64,000 nt of DNA from NCBI GenBank assembly GCA_965230625.1, contig CBDDLL010000001.1:682001-746000 (forward strand), given 5' to 3'. Positions 27,398 to 35,406 of the stretch are shown piece by piece (within the stretch, counting starts at the first letter, position 1; the number at the start of each line of letters is the position of its first letter). This stretch comes from Saccharicrinis sp965230625. Its GTDB lineage: Bacteria > Bacteroidota > Bacteroidia > Bacteroidales > Marinilabiliaceae. The notes under the pieces are model-generated. The model did not search any database, had not been told where the DNA came from, and worked only from the letters and a program-made list of their open reading frames with translations. A program made the translations under genes and the position numbers.

Positions 27398-29665
27398 ATG
27401 ACAATAAAGAAAATAGATATATCTACTGTAATTAAGGACTTTAGTAATATTGTGAAAATCAACTTCACACCATTAAAGGAATATATTACCGAAGTTACTA
27501 ATGTAATAAACGCTTGTTCCGCTAGTTACAGGACTCCTATAGAACGAAGAAAAGAATGTATAAATGCAATTAATCATAAATTTGATTTGAATAAAGCATA
27601 CATTAAATCATTTATTGATTACGCAGCCAAAAAGAAGGTTTATTTCAATTACCATGAGAAAAAGAGTATAAAGTCATTTTTTGATTATGATGACAAATCT
27701 GGTTTTAAAGCGTGGATAAATTCAAAATTCTCAAAATCTAATGAGATAGACGATTATGTAAGCCATTTTACACCATTAAGTTCTGAAGAATCAATCAAAC
27801 AACTTCATGAAATTATAAAAGAAACAGGAAAAGAGGACGATATTTTACATGCGCTCTTTGCTGCTTATATATTCAATGTTTTTGATACAAAAGATATTCA
27901 AAAGTTTTTTTCCAATGAAACAGAAAAGACTGAATATTTTGAAAATTATTATGAGTATTTACATAGCAATTTTGGTTCAACGCTAAAAAGAGAAAAAGCA
28001 CTAAGCTTTTTAGTTATTAATGATAGTTTAATTGATTCTACTAAAGATATAAATGAATTTAAAGATTCTGTTTGTTCATATATAAGGGAGGCGTATATGA
28101 GTTTGTCTAATCACTGCTACTTATCAATATATATAGACCTTTCAGAACAGCACAAATCTTTAAAATGGGAGTTGTTTTCTGAAATTGTTTTATATGCTGA
28201 AAAATTTATTGAGGAAGAATTAAATAAAGGATATTTCCATCCCCAAAAAATTAAAGAAAAGACTGAGAAATATATACCAGAATTAAAAGATGGTAAATTT
28301 AATATTGCTAACGGCGGCTTCACGTATAAGGACTGTTTCATATTAAGTGAAAATGATATTAAACAAAGTAAGCAAACTGAATTTAATGACAATTACGGTC
28401 TTTTATTGCTTTTTGAAAAGAATGAAAGAGATGAAACTTTAATTCCATGCCCTGCATGCAGGAGTAAAAATGTAAGAGGAAATTCATATCCTGTTATTGG
28501 AGTCAAAAGCTGGGAGTGTAATAATATCTTATGTCCTGATAAAAGCAAGTTTAACCGAGGAAAAAGGTATTCTTTAGCCTCTTTGGTTAAACAAGAAGCA
28601 ATTTTTTATCCTGAAAACGAAATAACAAATGGTACAATAAGAAATTGGCAGCTTGACGTAGTTAAAAAAGTTAGCAAAGATGAAATCCTTGAATTTTTAG
28701 TTAAACACTATACGTTAGTAAATGATACAATTGAAATCATAGATTATAAACCAAAAGTAGATAAGCTTTACAATAGACTATTCATATTTCAACCCTTCAA
28801 AGTTTTAAAAGACGACAGTTTAGGGCATTTTTTTAACTCATCATATTTTAAAAGGTTTATTTATAAAAAAAGCTATGCTGATATTGATTTGAAAAATATT
28901 TTACAATTTAATGGTCATAAAATACTAAATGGTGATTGCAATCAAATCTTGAGTAATTTAAAGGCTGAAACAATAGATTCTGCCATAACTTCCCCTCCTT
29001 ATTACAATGCAAAAGAATACTCTCAATGGGATAATATATATTGTTACTTATATGATATGCTAAACAATGCACATCAAGTTTACAAAACGCTTAAACCAGG
29101 TGGAGTTTATTTATATAATATCTTCGATTATTTCGATAATGAGAATAATATTGTTTTTTCAGCAATGGGAAAAAAAAGAATGATATTAGGAGCTTATATT
29201 ATCCATCTTTTCAAACATGTTGGATTTCATTTGAAAAGCAATATTATTTGGTACAAGGGGCATATTCAAGGAAACAGAAGTTTTAATCAAGGAAATACAT
29301 TTCCTTATTATCAAGCTCCACTTAACTGTTACGAACATGTATTTGTTTTTGAAAAACCATCAGAAGAAGATTCCAAATACTCTTTCCCTGATATAATACA
29401 TGTCAAGCCTGTTCACAAAATGGTAAATGGTGTAAATCGACTTGGACATACAGCTCCGTTTCCAAAAGGATTACCTAATATTTTGACTAGGCAATTATCA
29501 TCTGATGAGATTATATTAGACCCATATGCAGGTAGTTTTACGACTGCTCGAACTGCAATGATGTCAAAACCAAAGTCAATCAGTATTGAACTAAGTGATG
29601 AGTACTGTGATTTGGGTATAAAACTCATGGAAAAAGAAGCAAGTCAAATACATTTTGAACTGTAA
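27398..29665 (+). CDS. DNA methyltransferase (beta-type order, N4-cytosine or N6-adenine) of a type II R-M system
   Basis: 755 aa from the ATG at 27398 (MTIKKIDISTVIKDF); the in-frame ATG at 27371 would overlap the operator. The catalytic motif TSPPYYNAKEYSQW lies at about 531-544 and motif I 'IILDPYAGSFTTARTAM' at about 705-721, so catalytic motif precedes SAM-binding motif (beta class). SPPY favours N4-cytosine but does not prove it. A zinc ribbon (Cys351, Cys354, Cys374, Cys379) precedes the catalytic half; the first ~340 residues are helical, unrecognised and unusually large. It protects DNA from the divergent HNH enzyme. Confidence 0.87.
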   Translation: MTIKKIDISTVIKDFSNIVKINFTPLKEYITEVTNVINACSASYRTPIERRKECINAINHKFDLNKAYIKSFIDYAAKKKVYFNYHEKKSIKSFFDYDDKSGFKAWINSKFSKSNEIDDYVSHFTPLSSEESIKQLHEIIKETGKEDDILHALFAAYIFNVFDTKDIQKFFSNETEKTEYFENYYEYLHSNFGSTLKREKALSFLVINDSLIDSTKDINEFKDSVCSYIREAYMSLSNHCYLSIYIDLSEQHKSLKWELFSEIVLYAEKFIEEELNKGYFHPQKIKEKTEKYIPELKDGKFNIANGGFTYKDCFILSENDIKQSKQTEFNDNYGLLLLFEKNERDETLIPCPACRSKNVRGNSYPVIGVKSWECNNILCPDKSKFNRGKRYSLASLVKQEAIFYPENEITNGTIRNWQLDVVKKVSKDEILEFLVKHYTLVNDTIEIIDYKPKVDKLYNRLFIFQPFKVLKDDSLGHFFNSSYFKRFIYKKSYADIDLKNILQFNGHKILNGDCNQILSNLKAETIDSAITSPPYYNAKEYSQWDNIYCYLYDMLNNAHQVYKTLKPGGVYLYNIFDYFDNENNIVFSAMGKKRMILGAYIIHLFKHVGFHLKSNIIWYKGHIQGNRSFNQGNTFPYYQAPLNCYEHVFVFEKPSEEDSKYSFPDIIHVKPVHKMVNGVNRLGHTAPFPKGLPNILTRQLSSDEIILDPYAGSFTTARTAMMSKPKSISIELSDEYCDLGIKLMEKEASQIHFEL

Positions 29666-30141
29666 AGGTGCGTTGGCAAAAATTGCACTCTTTGGTAAGC
29701 TTTGGTTTGAGCATCGGCTCGTGGGGCTTGCCAATGTGTGCAATGTGCGTTGGCTTTTCTTTTCATTTGCGGGTTGGCAAAATAAAAATTCCATCAAGTT
29801 TGCACTGTCGTTCTCTTTTTTAGCCTTGCACCTAACTTTTCTGTAATACCATATGTATTGCCTATATTTTTCATTTGTAAACAAATTACATCTATGGTTT
29901 TGTGCATCAAAAATAGCTAAATACTTAAATGCATAAGTCATTGAGTGGACTTTTTAATTGTTGCTTACGTTGGTATAAATTTCGGTTATTTTGGATAAAG
30001 AGTGTTCCAAAAAGTTCCTGTATATAAGGTAAATCTGTTCTCGATTCTGGCAAAGGAGTAACAAAGCTATGTCATAAAGAGTGAAATCAACCCTACTAAA
30101 ACCTCATCTAACCACCATTTGTTTTATGCTGTAAGCAAGCT
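29666..30141. repeat. Spacer: right flank repeat of the R-M module plus spacer repeat A copy 2
   Basis: 29668-29740 is collinear with 26374-26450 (GTGCGTT, CTCTTTGnnAAG, TTTGGT and CTTGsCAATGTGT in the same order) and starts 3 nt after the methyltransferase stop. 29837-30135 is the second copy of the 299-bp repeat A and begins 6 nt after the GNAT gene stop when read on the minus strand. Confidence 0.7.
29954..30086 (-). pseudogene. Second, more decayed tyrosine-recombinase C-terminal remnant
   Basis: The minus strand reads FHSL*HSFVTPLPESRTDLP, then YIQELFG, and after a one-base shift HSLSKITEIYTNVSNN and a stop. These are the same LRHSF / TDL.YIQELLG / TEIYT blocks as in 20516-20671. Here the catalytic Tyr context is kept but the Arg codon of the LRH box is TGA. 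Confidence 0.65.
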
Positions 30142-30681
30142 TTATTTTTCGTAATCATCTTCAATAATTGCATACAAGTATCCATCATTCCATTTTCCAT
30201 TCATTGGAACAATTTTTCTGCGTAATCCTTCACGCTGCATTCCTGATTTTTCAAGAACTTTTATAGAACCATAATTGTCTGTATTAGTTCCTGCTTCAAT
30301 TCTGTGCAAATTCAATTGTTCAAACCCTAACTTTATTAAACTTTTAGACACTTCTGTAGCAAAACCTTTATTCCAATATGTTGGAAGCAACTTATAGTAG
30401 ATTTCCCCCATTTTAAATTTATCACTTAAAAGTGAAATCCCTGCAAGTCCTATAAAATCATTAGAATCGAGAGTACTAATCACAAAAGAATAGTTTTTCC
30501 TTGGACATTCATTCTGAGCTTCTATGTAAGGTCTAACTTCATTTTGTGTTTCTTCAATACTTTCAGGAATATCATTAATACTAAACTCTGCAACTTTTGG
30601 TTCTGAGTTAAGCTTATGAATATTAGGAATATCTTCCAAAGTAATGGTTCGTAACAGAAGTCTTTGAGTTATGATTTGCAT
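30142..30681 (-). CDS. GNAT-family N-acetyltransferase (RimJ/RimL-like)
   Basis: 179 aa. 'TQRLLLRTITLEDIPNIHKL' opens the Acetyltransf_3 fold; 'YYKLLPTYWNKGFATEVSKSLIKLGFEQLNLHRIEAGTNTDNYGSIKVLEKSGMQREG' is the acetyl-CoA-binding core and its following helix. It transfers acetyl from acetyl-CoA to an amine (protein N-terminus, antibiotic or small molecule); substrate unknown. It is the last island-type cassette, directly followed by repeat A. Confidence 0.88.
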   Translation of the reverse strand: MQIITQRLLLRTITLEDIPNIHKLNSEPKVAEFSINDIPESIEETQNEVRPYIEAQNECPRKNYSFVISTLDSNDFIGLAGISLLSDKFKMGEIYYKLLPTYWNKGFATEVSKSLIKLGFEQLNLHRIEAGTNTDNYGSIKVLEKSGMQREGLRRKIVPMNGKWNDGYLYAIIEDDYEK

Positions 30682-30720
30682 TATCTCTTTTTTTAATTTT
30701 ACATTTTTTGCAATGCCTAA

Positions 30721-31434
30721 TTATGCTAGTGATAAGTCCCTGATAACCTTACTGGCTGCATAACAACCAAAAACAGCAGGTAAATAGGATATAGTACCCA
30801 CTGTAGTTTTTTTGTTCCTCTCCCCTTCTGTTTTTATGATATACTCTTTGGGAACAATCTCTGGCGAGTACACTACTGGCACCCCTTTACGAATACCATC
30901 CTGGTACAGTCGTTTCCGAACTTTACGTGCAAGATTACAATATTTTGATTTTGATATGTCGGCAATTTGAACCTGTGAAGGGTCGAATTTACCACCTGCT
31001 CCCATAGACGAGATAATAGAAATTTTTTGTTGTACTGCTTCTCGTATTAATGCTACCTTAGGTGAAAGAGTATCAATGGCATCAACAACATAATCAAATC
31101 CATTTTTTAGTAATTCACCAAAAGCATTCTCATCCATAAAATCAGATATGGTATTTAACTTCAATTCAGGATTAATATCCAGTAACCTCTCCTCCATCAC
31201 TTTTGCTTTTAATTTTCCAGAAGTGCTACAAAGTGCAGGAAGTTGCCTGTTACGGTTGCTATCATTTACAGTATCCCCATCAATAATTGTCATTTTACCA
31301 ATTCCGGATCGGGCTATCATTTCTGCGGCAAACGATCCCACTCCTCCTAGTCCTACAACCAATATATCTTTTTCATTAAGCTCTTTAATCTTTTCTTCCC
31401 CAATCAATAATTGTGTTCGTTCTAACCAATACAT
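30721..31434 (-). CDS. tcdA: tRNA threonylcarbamoyladenosine dehydratase TcdA
   Basis: 237 aa ThiF/E1-like enzyme. ATP-binding GLGGVGSFAAEMIARSGIG near residue 30, 'IIDGDTVNDSNRNRQL' after it, 'DYVVDAIDTLSPKVALI' and the basic 'ARKVRKRLYQDGIRKGVPVVYS' are TcdA hallmarks. It converts t6A37 of tRNA to the cyclic ct6A form using ATP. Its start abuts the stop of the TatD gene by one base, so the two are cotranscribed. Confidence 0.9.
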   Translation of the reverse strand: MYWLERTQLLIGEEKIKELNEKDILVVGLGGVGSFAAEMIARSGIGKMTIIDGDTVNDSNRNRQLPALCSTSGKLKAKVMEERLLDINPELKLNTISDFMDENAFGELLKNGFDYVVDAIDTLSPKVALIREAVQQKISIISSMGAGGKFDPSQVQIADISKSKYCNLARKVRKRLYQDGIRKGVPVVYSPEIVPKEYIIKTEGERNKKTTVGTISYLPAVFGCYAASKVIRDLSLA

Positions 31435-32082
31435 TTAACTAAATACGCTATAAAAATTACTTTCAATCTTTTTCTCCAACAAACCCTCATCTAAACCTAA
31501 TAGTTTAGCTGCTTGTTTATAAATCGCTTTAATAGAAATATTACTATCATCAGTTTCAAACAATAAAAAATCTATATCTATCTGATTTAAAACACTTTTT
31601 AGCTTATCGGATTTTTTTAATAAACTTTCGCCAAAAGAAATAAAAATATTTTGTTTTACGAATTGATTAGCGGTTTCTATTGAGCCTTGATAACCATGAA
31701 TAATCCATGGCTGTTTTGCTTTGGTTGATTTTCGCATTTCAAGTACCAAATGATGCGTTTTTACAGAGTGAATGATCATTGGTAATTCATATTGTTCAGA
31801 AAGGTTAATTTGCTGCTTAAAAACCTCTTTTTGTAGTTGGATATTCTCAATATTTTTATCTAAACCACATTCACCAATGGCAATTATTGTTTTTTTTTGA
31901 GAGTAATGTTCTATATTCCTAAGCCAGATATCAAGCTTATTTTCTTGTATAAACCATGGGTGAATACCACAAGAGAGTAAATTGGGCATTTCTACTTTGG
32001 GCAAATCATCGTAAGGATAAAAGTTAAGTACCGAAACGCCTGCAGCTTCTTTTAAAATATGAGTATGGGTATCTATTATCAT
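31435..32082 (-). CDS. TatD-family metal-dependent hydrolase
   Basis: 215 aa, shorter than the usual ~255. Metal-binding features are visible: 'IIDTHTHI' at the start, 'GECGLDKN', 'PMIIHSVKTHH', 'WIIHGYQGS' and 'LLFETDDSN' (final Asp). TatD proteins are DNases/deoxyribonucleases in some bacteria. The short length mainly reflects a compact N-terminal half ('SCGIHPWFI'). It lies upstream of tcdA on the minus strand and follows the BlaR1-like gene after a terminator. Confidence 0.87.
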   Translation of the reverse strand: MIIDTHTHILKEAAGVSVLNFYPYDDLPKVEMPNLLSCGIHPWFIQENKLDIWLRNIEHYSQKKTIIAIGECGLDKNIENIQLQKEVFKQQINLSEQYELPMIIHSVKTHHLVLEMRKSTKAKQPWIIHGYQGSIETANQFVKQNIFISFGESLLKKSDKLKSVLNQIDIDFLLFETDDSNISIKAIYKQAAKLLGLDEGLLEKKIESNFYSVFS

Positions 32083-32138
32083 ATCCAGATTGTTCTGTCT
32101 TTCTCAAAGATAGTATGCCAACAGCAAGAAAAGAAAAA

Positions 32139-32166
32139 GGCCTAACAAATTAATTATTGTCAGGCC
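32139..32166 (-). terminator. Intrinsic terminator after the M56 peptidase gene
   Basis: GGCCTnACAA pairs with TTGTnAGGCC (one mismatch). On the minus strand it is followed by TTTTTCTTTTC, and it lies just downstream of the 32174 stop. Confidence 0.8.
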
Positions 32167-32173
32167 ATTGATT

Positions 32174-34153
32174 TTATTCAATATCTAAATTCCTCTGCGA
32201 TAAAGTAATTGGATATTTCTTACGATACTTTTTTTGTTCGTCGTTAGATAATTCATCATATTTTACACCATCAAAGAAAGCAGCCTCCTGTCTTAATTTA
32301 AAAACTGCATTAAAAACCATATCTACAGTGGCAATATAATCACTATATGATGTTTTATTATTGTATTTGTAAATCATTACATACTTTTTATGTCCATCGA
32401 TAAAATCTCTTAATTCAGCTGCTTTTTTACTTAACTCCTGTTTATCTGATTGTTTTATTTCAAATAAGTTAGGCACTAAATTTTCTTCCAATAGCTTAGC
32501 ATCTTTCGGAGGTAGTTTCATAAAAAGGGCCGTTTCTTGGCTCTCATGCTTACTTTTTAACGATTTAACTATGTATCCAACTTTAAGAAAATTATTATTG
32601 CGTAAGGCAGTCTTTATTTTATCCACCATCACCATTTCCACTGACTCATCAATTTCGAGAAGAACAGACATTTTATTGACTTTAGATTGATCTTCAGGTA
32701 ATTTAACCGATTTGATAATTTGATTAATCTCATCTAAATCGTATTTCCTACCCCTGTAAAATAAACCTTCTTTGTTTAACATTAATCTAAATGCAATAAA
32801 ATCTTTATCAAATGTTTTTACCGAACGAGCACTTGGTAATTGATATTTTCTAAAAATTTTATCTGCTAATACATACCTTTCTTTCTTATTATTTCTTAAA
32901 TACTTAACCTCATTTTCTGTATCCCATTTTATAATTAAATAATCCTTAGTTAAGGAATAATCTACCATTTTCTTTCCATTACTGTCTTCCAGAACTAATT
33001 TTTTGGGTTTAACCTTTAAGTTATATTCCTTTATTTCAACATTACTATGACCAACTGCTTTAATCGTAATTAAATTATTGTTTTTAAATTCTATAAATTG
33101 GTAATCTCCAGTTTTTATCTCTACCACTTCCCATAAACCAATTAAATCATTGTTTTCGATAAGTTGGTTAAACTCCAACTTTTCAATATTTATTGCTGTA
33201 ATATCTGCAAAAAAGAAAAAACCTACACAGATTAATGGAATAATAACTAATGCTTTTAATTTAGCTATTGGACCGGATTTTATTTTATTCATCATGGCTA
33301 TTCGTTTTTTAATGGATAATAAATTAAAATTGTTTACCAGCTCAACTGAGCGAATGCTGATTAACTGACTCAGTAAGAGAGACTGATAATCGAATAACTC
33401 ATGTCCCTGATGAATCACTTGCCTGTCGGCAATGTATTCGTGACATGTTTTAAGCGATTTCTGTAAGCGCCATGTTAGTGGATTAAACCATTGAAGCATA
33501 GTAATAATATGTGCCAAAATTAAATCCACCGAATGTTTATGTTCTACATGTATTTTCTCATGTGTTATAACCTGTTCAAACTCACTTTTATGTAGGATTT
33601 CTTTATTAATAAATACCCATTTTAAAAATGAAAATGAGGGTACATTTTCGTTAATCAGTACTAATGTAAAATTATCGTACTTAACCTTCTTACCTCTTCT
33701 TACAATTTGTAAGAGGTTAATTATTAGCACAAAAAACCTTAATATAAAAAAGAATAATCCTGCTAAATAAGTGTAAAAAATAAATGCTAAAAGATTAAAT
33801 GAAGTATTGGATTGTTGATTTCCTGATACTAATGCCTCAGAATTTGCTAATTCAGGAGGAACAGTAGTATTGTTATAAGCTACCTGAAATTCGGGATCTG
33901 TTAAAAAGATTAACTCCTCGTAGTAGTTCCTGAATTTATTTACACTTTGTAAAGTTGTAGAAAAATAACCTGTTGAAAATTCACCTATACTAATATTTGT
34001 GATGGGTAAGATCAATGCCAAAACCATCGATATCAAAAGGTAAATGCGATTAAACGTAAAGTATGTTTCCTTTCGAAAAAAGATCGCATAGCCTAGATAA
34101 AACAATGTAAGGCACAATCCCGATTCAAACAGATATATCAGAAAATCAGCCAT
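32174..34153 (-). CDS. BlaR1/MecR1-type M56 peptidase, membrane sensor
   Basis: 659 aa. Membrane helices near 3-25, 35-53, 120-150 and about 295-315. Zinc metallopeptidase motif HEKIH at 198-202 with 'CHEYIADRQV' (Glu239) as third ligand. In BlaR1 the part after the last helix is a penicillin-binding sensor; here the ~340-residue extracytoplasmic region shows no SxxK/KTG pattern I can identify, and instead contains segments such as 'LPEDQSKVNKMSVLLEIDES' repeated in style. It overlaps its BlaI-type repressor by 8 bp. Likely it cleaves or triggers cleavage of that repressor on an envelope signal; the ligand need not be a beta-lactam. Confidence 0.88.
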   Translation of the reverse strand: MADFLIYLFESGLCLTLFYLGYAIFFRKETYFTFNRIYLLISMVLALILPITNISIGEFSTGYFSTTLQSVNKFRNYYEELIFLTDPEFQVAYNNTTVPPELANSEALVSGNQQSNTSFNLLAFIFYTYLAGLFFFILRFFVLIINLLQIVRRGKKVKYDNFTLVLINENVPSFSFLKWVFINKEILHKSEFEQVITHEKIHVEHKHSVDLILAHIITMLQWFNPLTWRLQKSLKTCHEYIADRQVIHQGHELFDYQSLLLSQLISIRSVELVNNFNLLSIKKRIAMMNKIKSGPIAKLKALVIIPLICVGFFFFADITAINIEKLEFNQLIENNDLIGLWEVVEIKTGDYQFIEFKNNNLITIKAVGHSNVEIKEYNLKVKPKKLVLEDSNGKKMVDYSLTKDYLIIKWDTENEVKYLRNNKKERYVLADKIFRKYQLPSARSVKTFDKDFIAFRLMLNKEGLFYRGRKYDLDEINQIIKSVKLPEDQSKVNKMSVLLEIDESVEMVMVDKIKTALRNNNFLKVGYIVKSLKSKHESQETALFMKLPPKDAKLLEENLVPNLFEIKQSDKQELSKKAAELRDFIDGHKKYVMIYKYNNKTSYSDYIATVDMVFNAVFKLRQEAAFFDGVKYDELSNDEQKKYRKKYPITLSQRNLDIE

Positions 34154-34520
34154 TTTTCTTCTTTTTTAATTCTTTAAGCATCTTTATTGCTTCATTAACT
34201 TCATCAATTTTTAGTTTTTTATTTTCGGAGAAGAAATTAACTACTTGTGATAAGGAGTTATTATAATAACCTTTAACCAAATTATTTAATTGGCCTTTTC
34301 GGTATTCATCTTTTGTTATTAGTGGATAGTACTCATATGTACTACCGTACTTTTTATAACCAACAATTTCCTTTTTTACCAAAACCCTAACAATGGTTGA
34401 AACACTATTGTAAGGTGGCTTTGGATCGGGAAATTTTTCTAAAATGTCCTTAATAAATCCCTTTTCAAGCTCCCAAAGTAGCTTCATTATCTTTTCTTCT
34501 GCTTTTGTTAAAGTTACCAT
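34146..34520 (-). CDS. BlaI/MecI/CopY-family transcriptional repressor
   Basis: 124 aa. Winged-helix N-terminal domain ('LTKAEEKIMKLLWELEKGFI', 'PPYNSVSTIVRVLVKKEIVGYKKYGSTYEYYPLI') and a C-terminal dimer helix bundle ending in Lys-rich 'LKELKKKKNG'. Paired with the M56 peptidase gene by an 8-bp overlap, the standard two-gene sensor-repressor unit. A 13-bp palindrome 6 nt upstream of its start is a candidate operator. Confidence 0.93.
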   Translation of the reverse strand: MVTLTKAEEKIMKLLWELEKGFIKDILEKFPDPKPPYNSVSTIVRVLVKKEIVGYKKYGSTYEYYPLITKDEYRKGQLNNLVKGYYNNSLSQVVNFFSENKKLKIDEVNEAIKMLKELKKKKNG

Positions 34521-35004
34521 CGTAAAACTAAGTTAGTTAATCAGCAATTCAAACATACAACTTATTTTTAAATTATTCAACTTAATTTTAAATTCGTTGA
34601 TTTATTTTTAAGTTATTCGTACATTATTACTTGGATATGAATAACAAACACGATTTCTTTATTGATAAAATTAATACTCTGCTTTTATTGTCTTCGCAAA
34701 ACTACGCCCAAAACAGAGCAGGTTTTATTTTTGAAACCCTCTTTTTAAAAACATCAAAATATTTGCATTTCTGTGCAGATACTAATTATAAAAATGGGAA
34801 TTCCACACTTTGTTGCCCCATAGTGTAGATTTATTTCTACACTTTTTAGTGTTGCTTACACCACTTATCATTCAATAAATATCATTCGTCAAATTCCAAT
34901 ACTGAATACCAGCACCTTATAGAATTATAGTCCATACCATTCAATTATGGCATAGTTTTGATATAACAGTATACCGAACAACAATAACTTAAAATGTTAA
35001 AACA
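34521..35004. other. Intergenic region upstream of the blaI-type gene
   Basis: Holds the palindrome at 34526-34538 and three AT-rich direct repeats around 34560-34620 of the form TTATTTTTAAATTATTC. No gene is supported; a 65-codon frame at 34631 has no protein-like features. Confidence 0.45.
34526..34538. promoter_or_regulatory. Candidate BlaI-type operator
   Basis: AACTAA-g-TTAGTT is a perfect palindrome with 6-bp arms, placed in the leader of the repressor gene. BlaI-family repressors bind short palindromes at such positions, but this sequence is not the classical TACAnnTGTA, so the call is tentative. Confidence 0.4.
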
Positions 35005-35151
35005 ATGGATCAATCATTTGTAAACAAGTTATCGGCGTTAGTAATTACCTCTCTTGTATTAGTTATTGGATTGGTATTATTAAAAACGGCAAATATGCCT
35101 GAGGTTACGAAACCATATATTGACGGACAAAATGTAACAATTTTTGAATAA
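35005..35151 (+). CDS. Small single-pass membrane protein (48 aa)
   Basis: ATG 35005 opens MDQSFVNKLSALVITSLVLV, then IGLVLLKTANMPEVTKPYID, ending GQNVTIFE and TAA. One transmembrane helix (about 10-27) and a short polar C-terminus. It is too short for most gene callers. Support: a typical start context (aaaacaATG), protein-like codon use, and a strong terminator about 130 bp downstream with no other gene between. Family unknown. Confidence 0.6.
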   Translation: MDQSFVNKLSALVITSLVLVIGLVLLKTANMPEVTKPYIDGQNVTIFE

Positions 35152-35283
35152 AGTAGACACAACACAATTTTCTCATATCACAATAGGTATCGGTATCAAA
35201 TAACACAACACACAACACTTTTTTACGATACCTCCAACTCTAGACTATTGTTACCATATATAGTTAAATGTAGTTCTAGGCTA

Positions 35284-35312
35284 GCGGATCAAAACGTTGA
35301 TCCGCTTTTTTT
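35284..35312 (+). terminator. Strong intrinsic terminator
   Basis: GCGGATCAA / TTGATCCGC with loop AACG, a perfect 9-bp stem, is followed by TTTTTTT. It closes the transcript of the 48-aa gene and insulates the response-regulator gene. Confidence 0.9.
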
Positions 35313-35406
35313 ATTTAAAATTCTCAAATCATAAATATTATTTAGTATATTCCGTTTATATCAAAAAGATGTTTTTTTATTTTTGCAGCTTTTGTAATTT
35401 TCTGCG

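Noticed and set aside
29591..29941. 116-codon minus-strand frame over the methyltransferase 3' end
   Set aside because: It covers the antisense of the methyltransferase and spacer repeat A; no conserved motif.
15812..30141. CRISPR or retron explanation for the repeated spacers
   Set aside because: Repeats are not short and evenly spaced, and no reverse transcriptase or cas gene is present.
34631..34828. 65-codon plus-strand frame upstream of the 48-aa gene
   Set aside because: Composition is unremarkable, with no domain and no matching start context; kept as intergenic.
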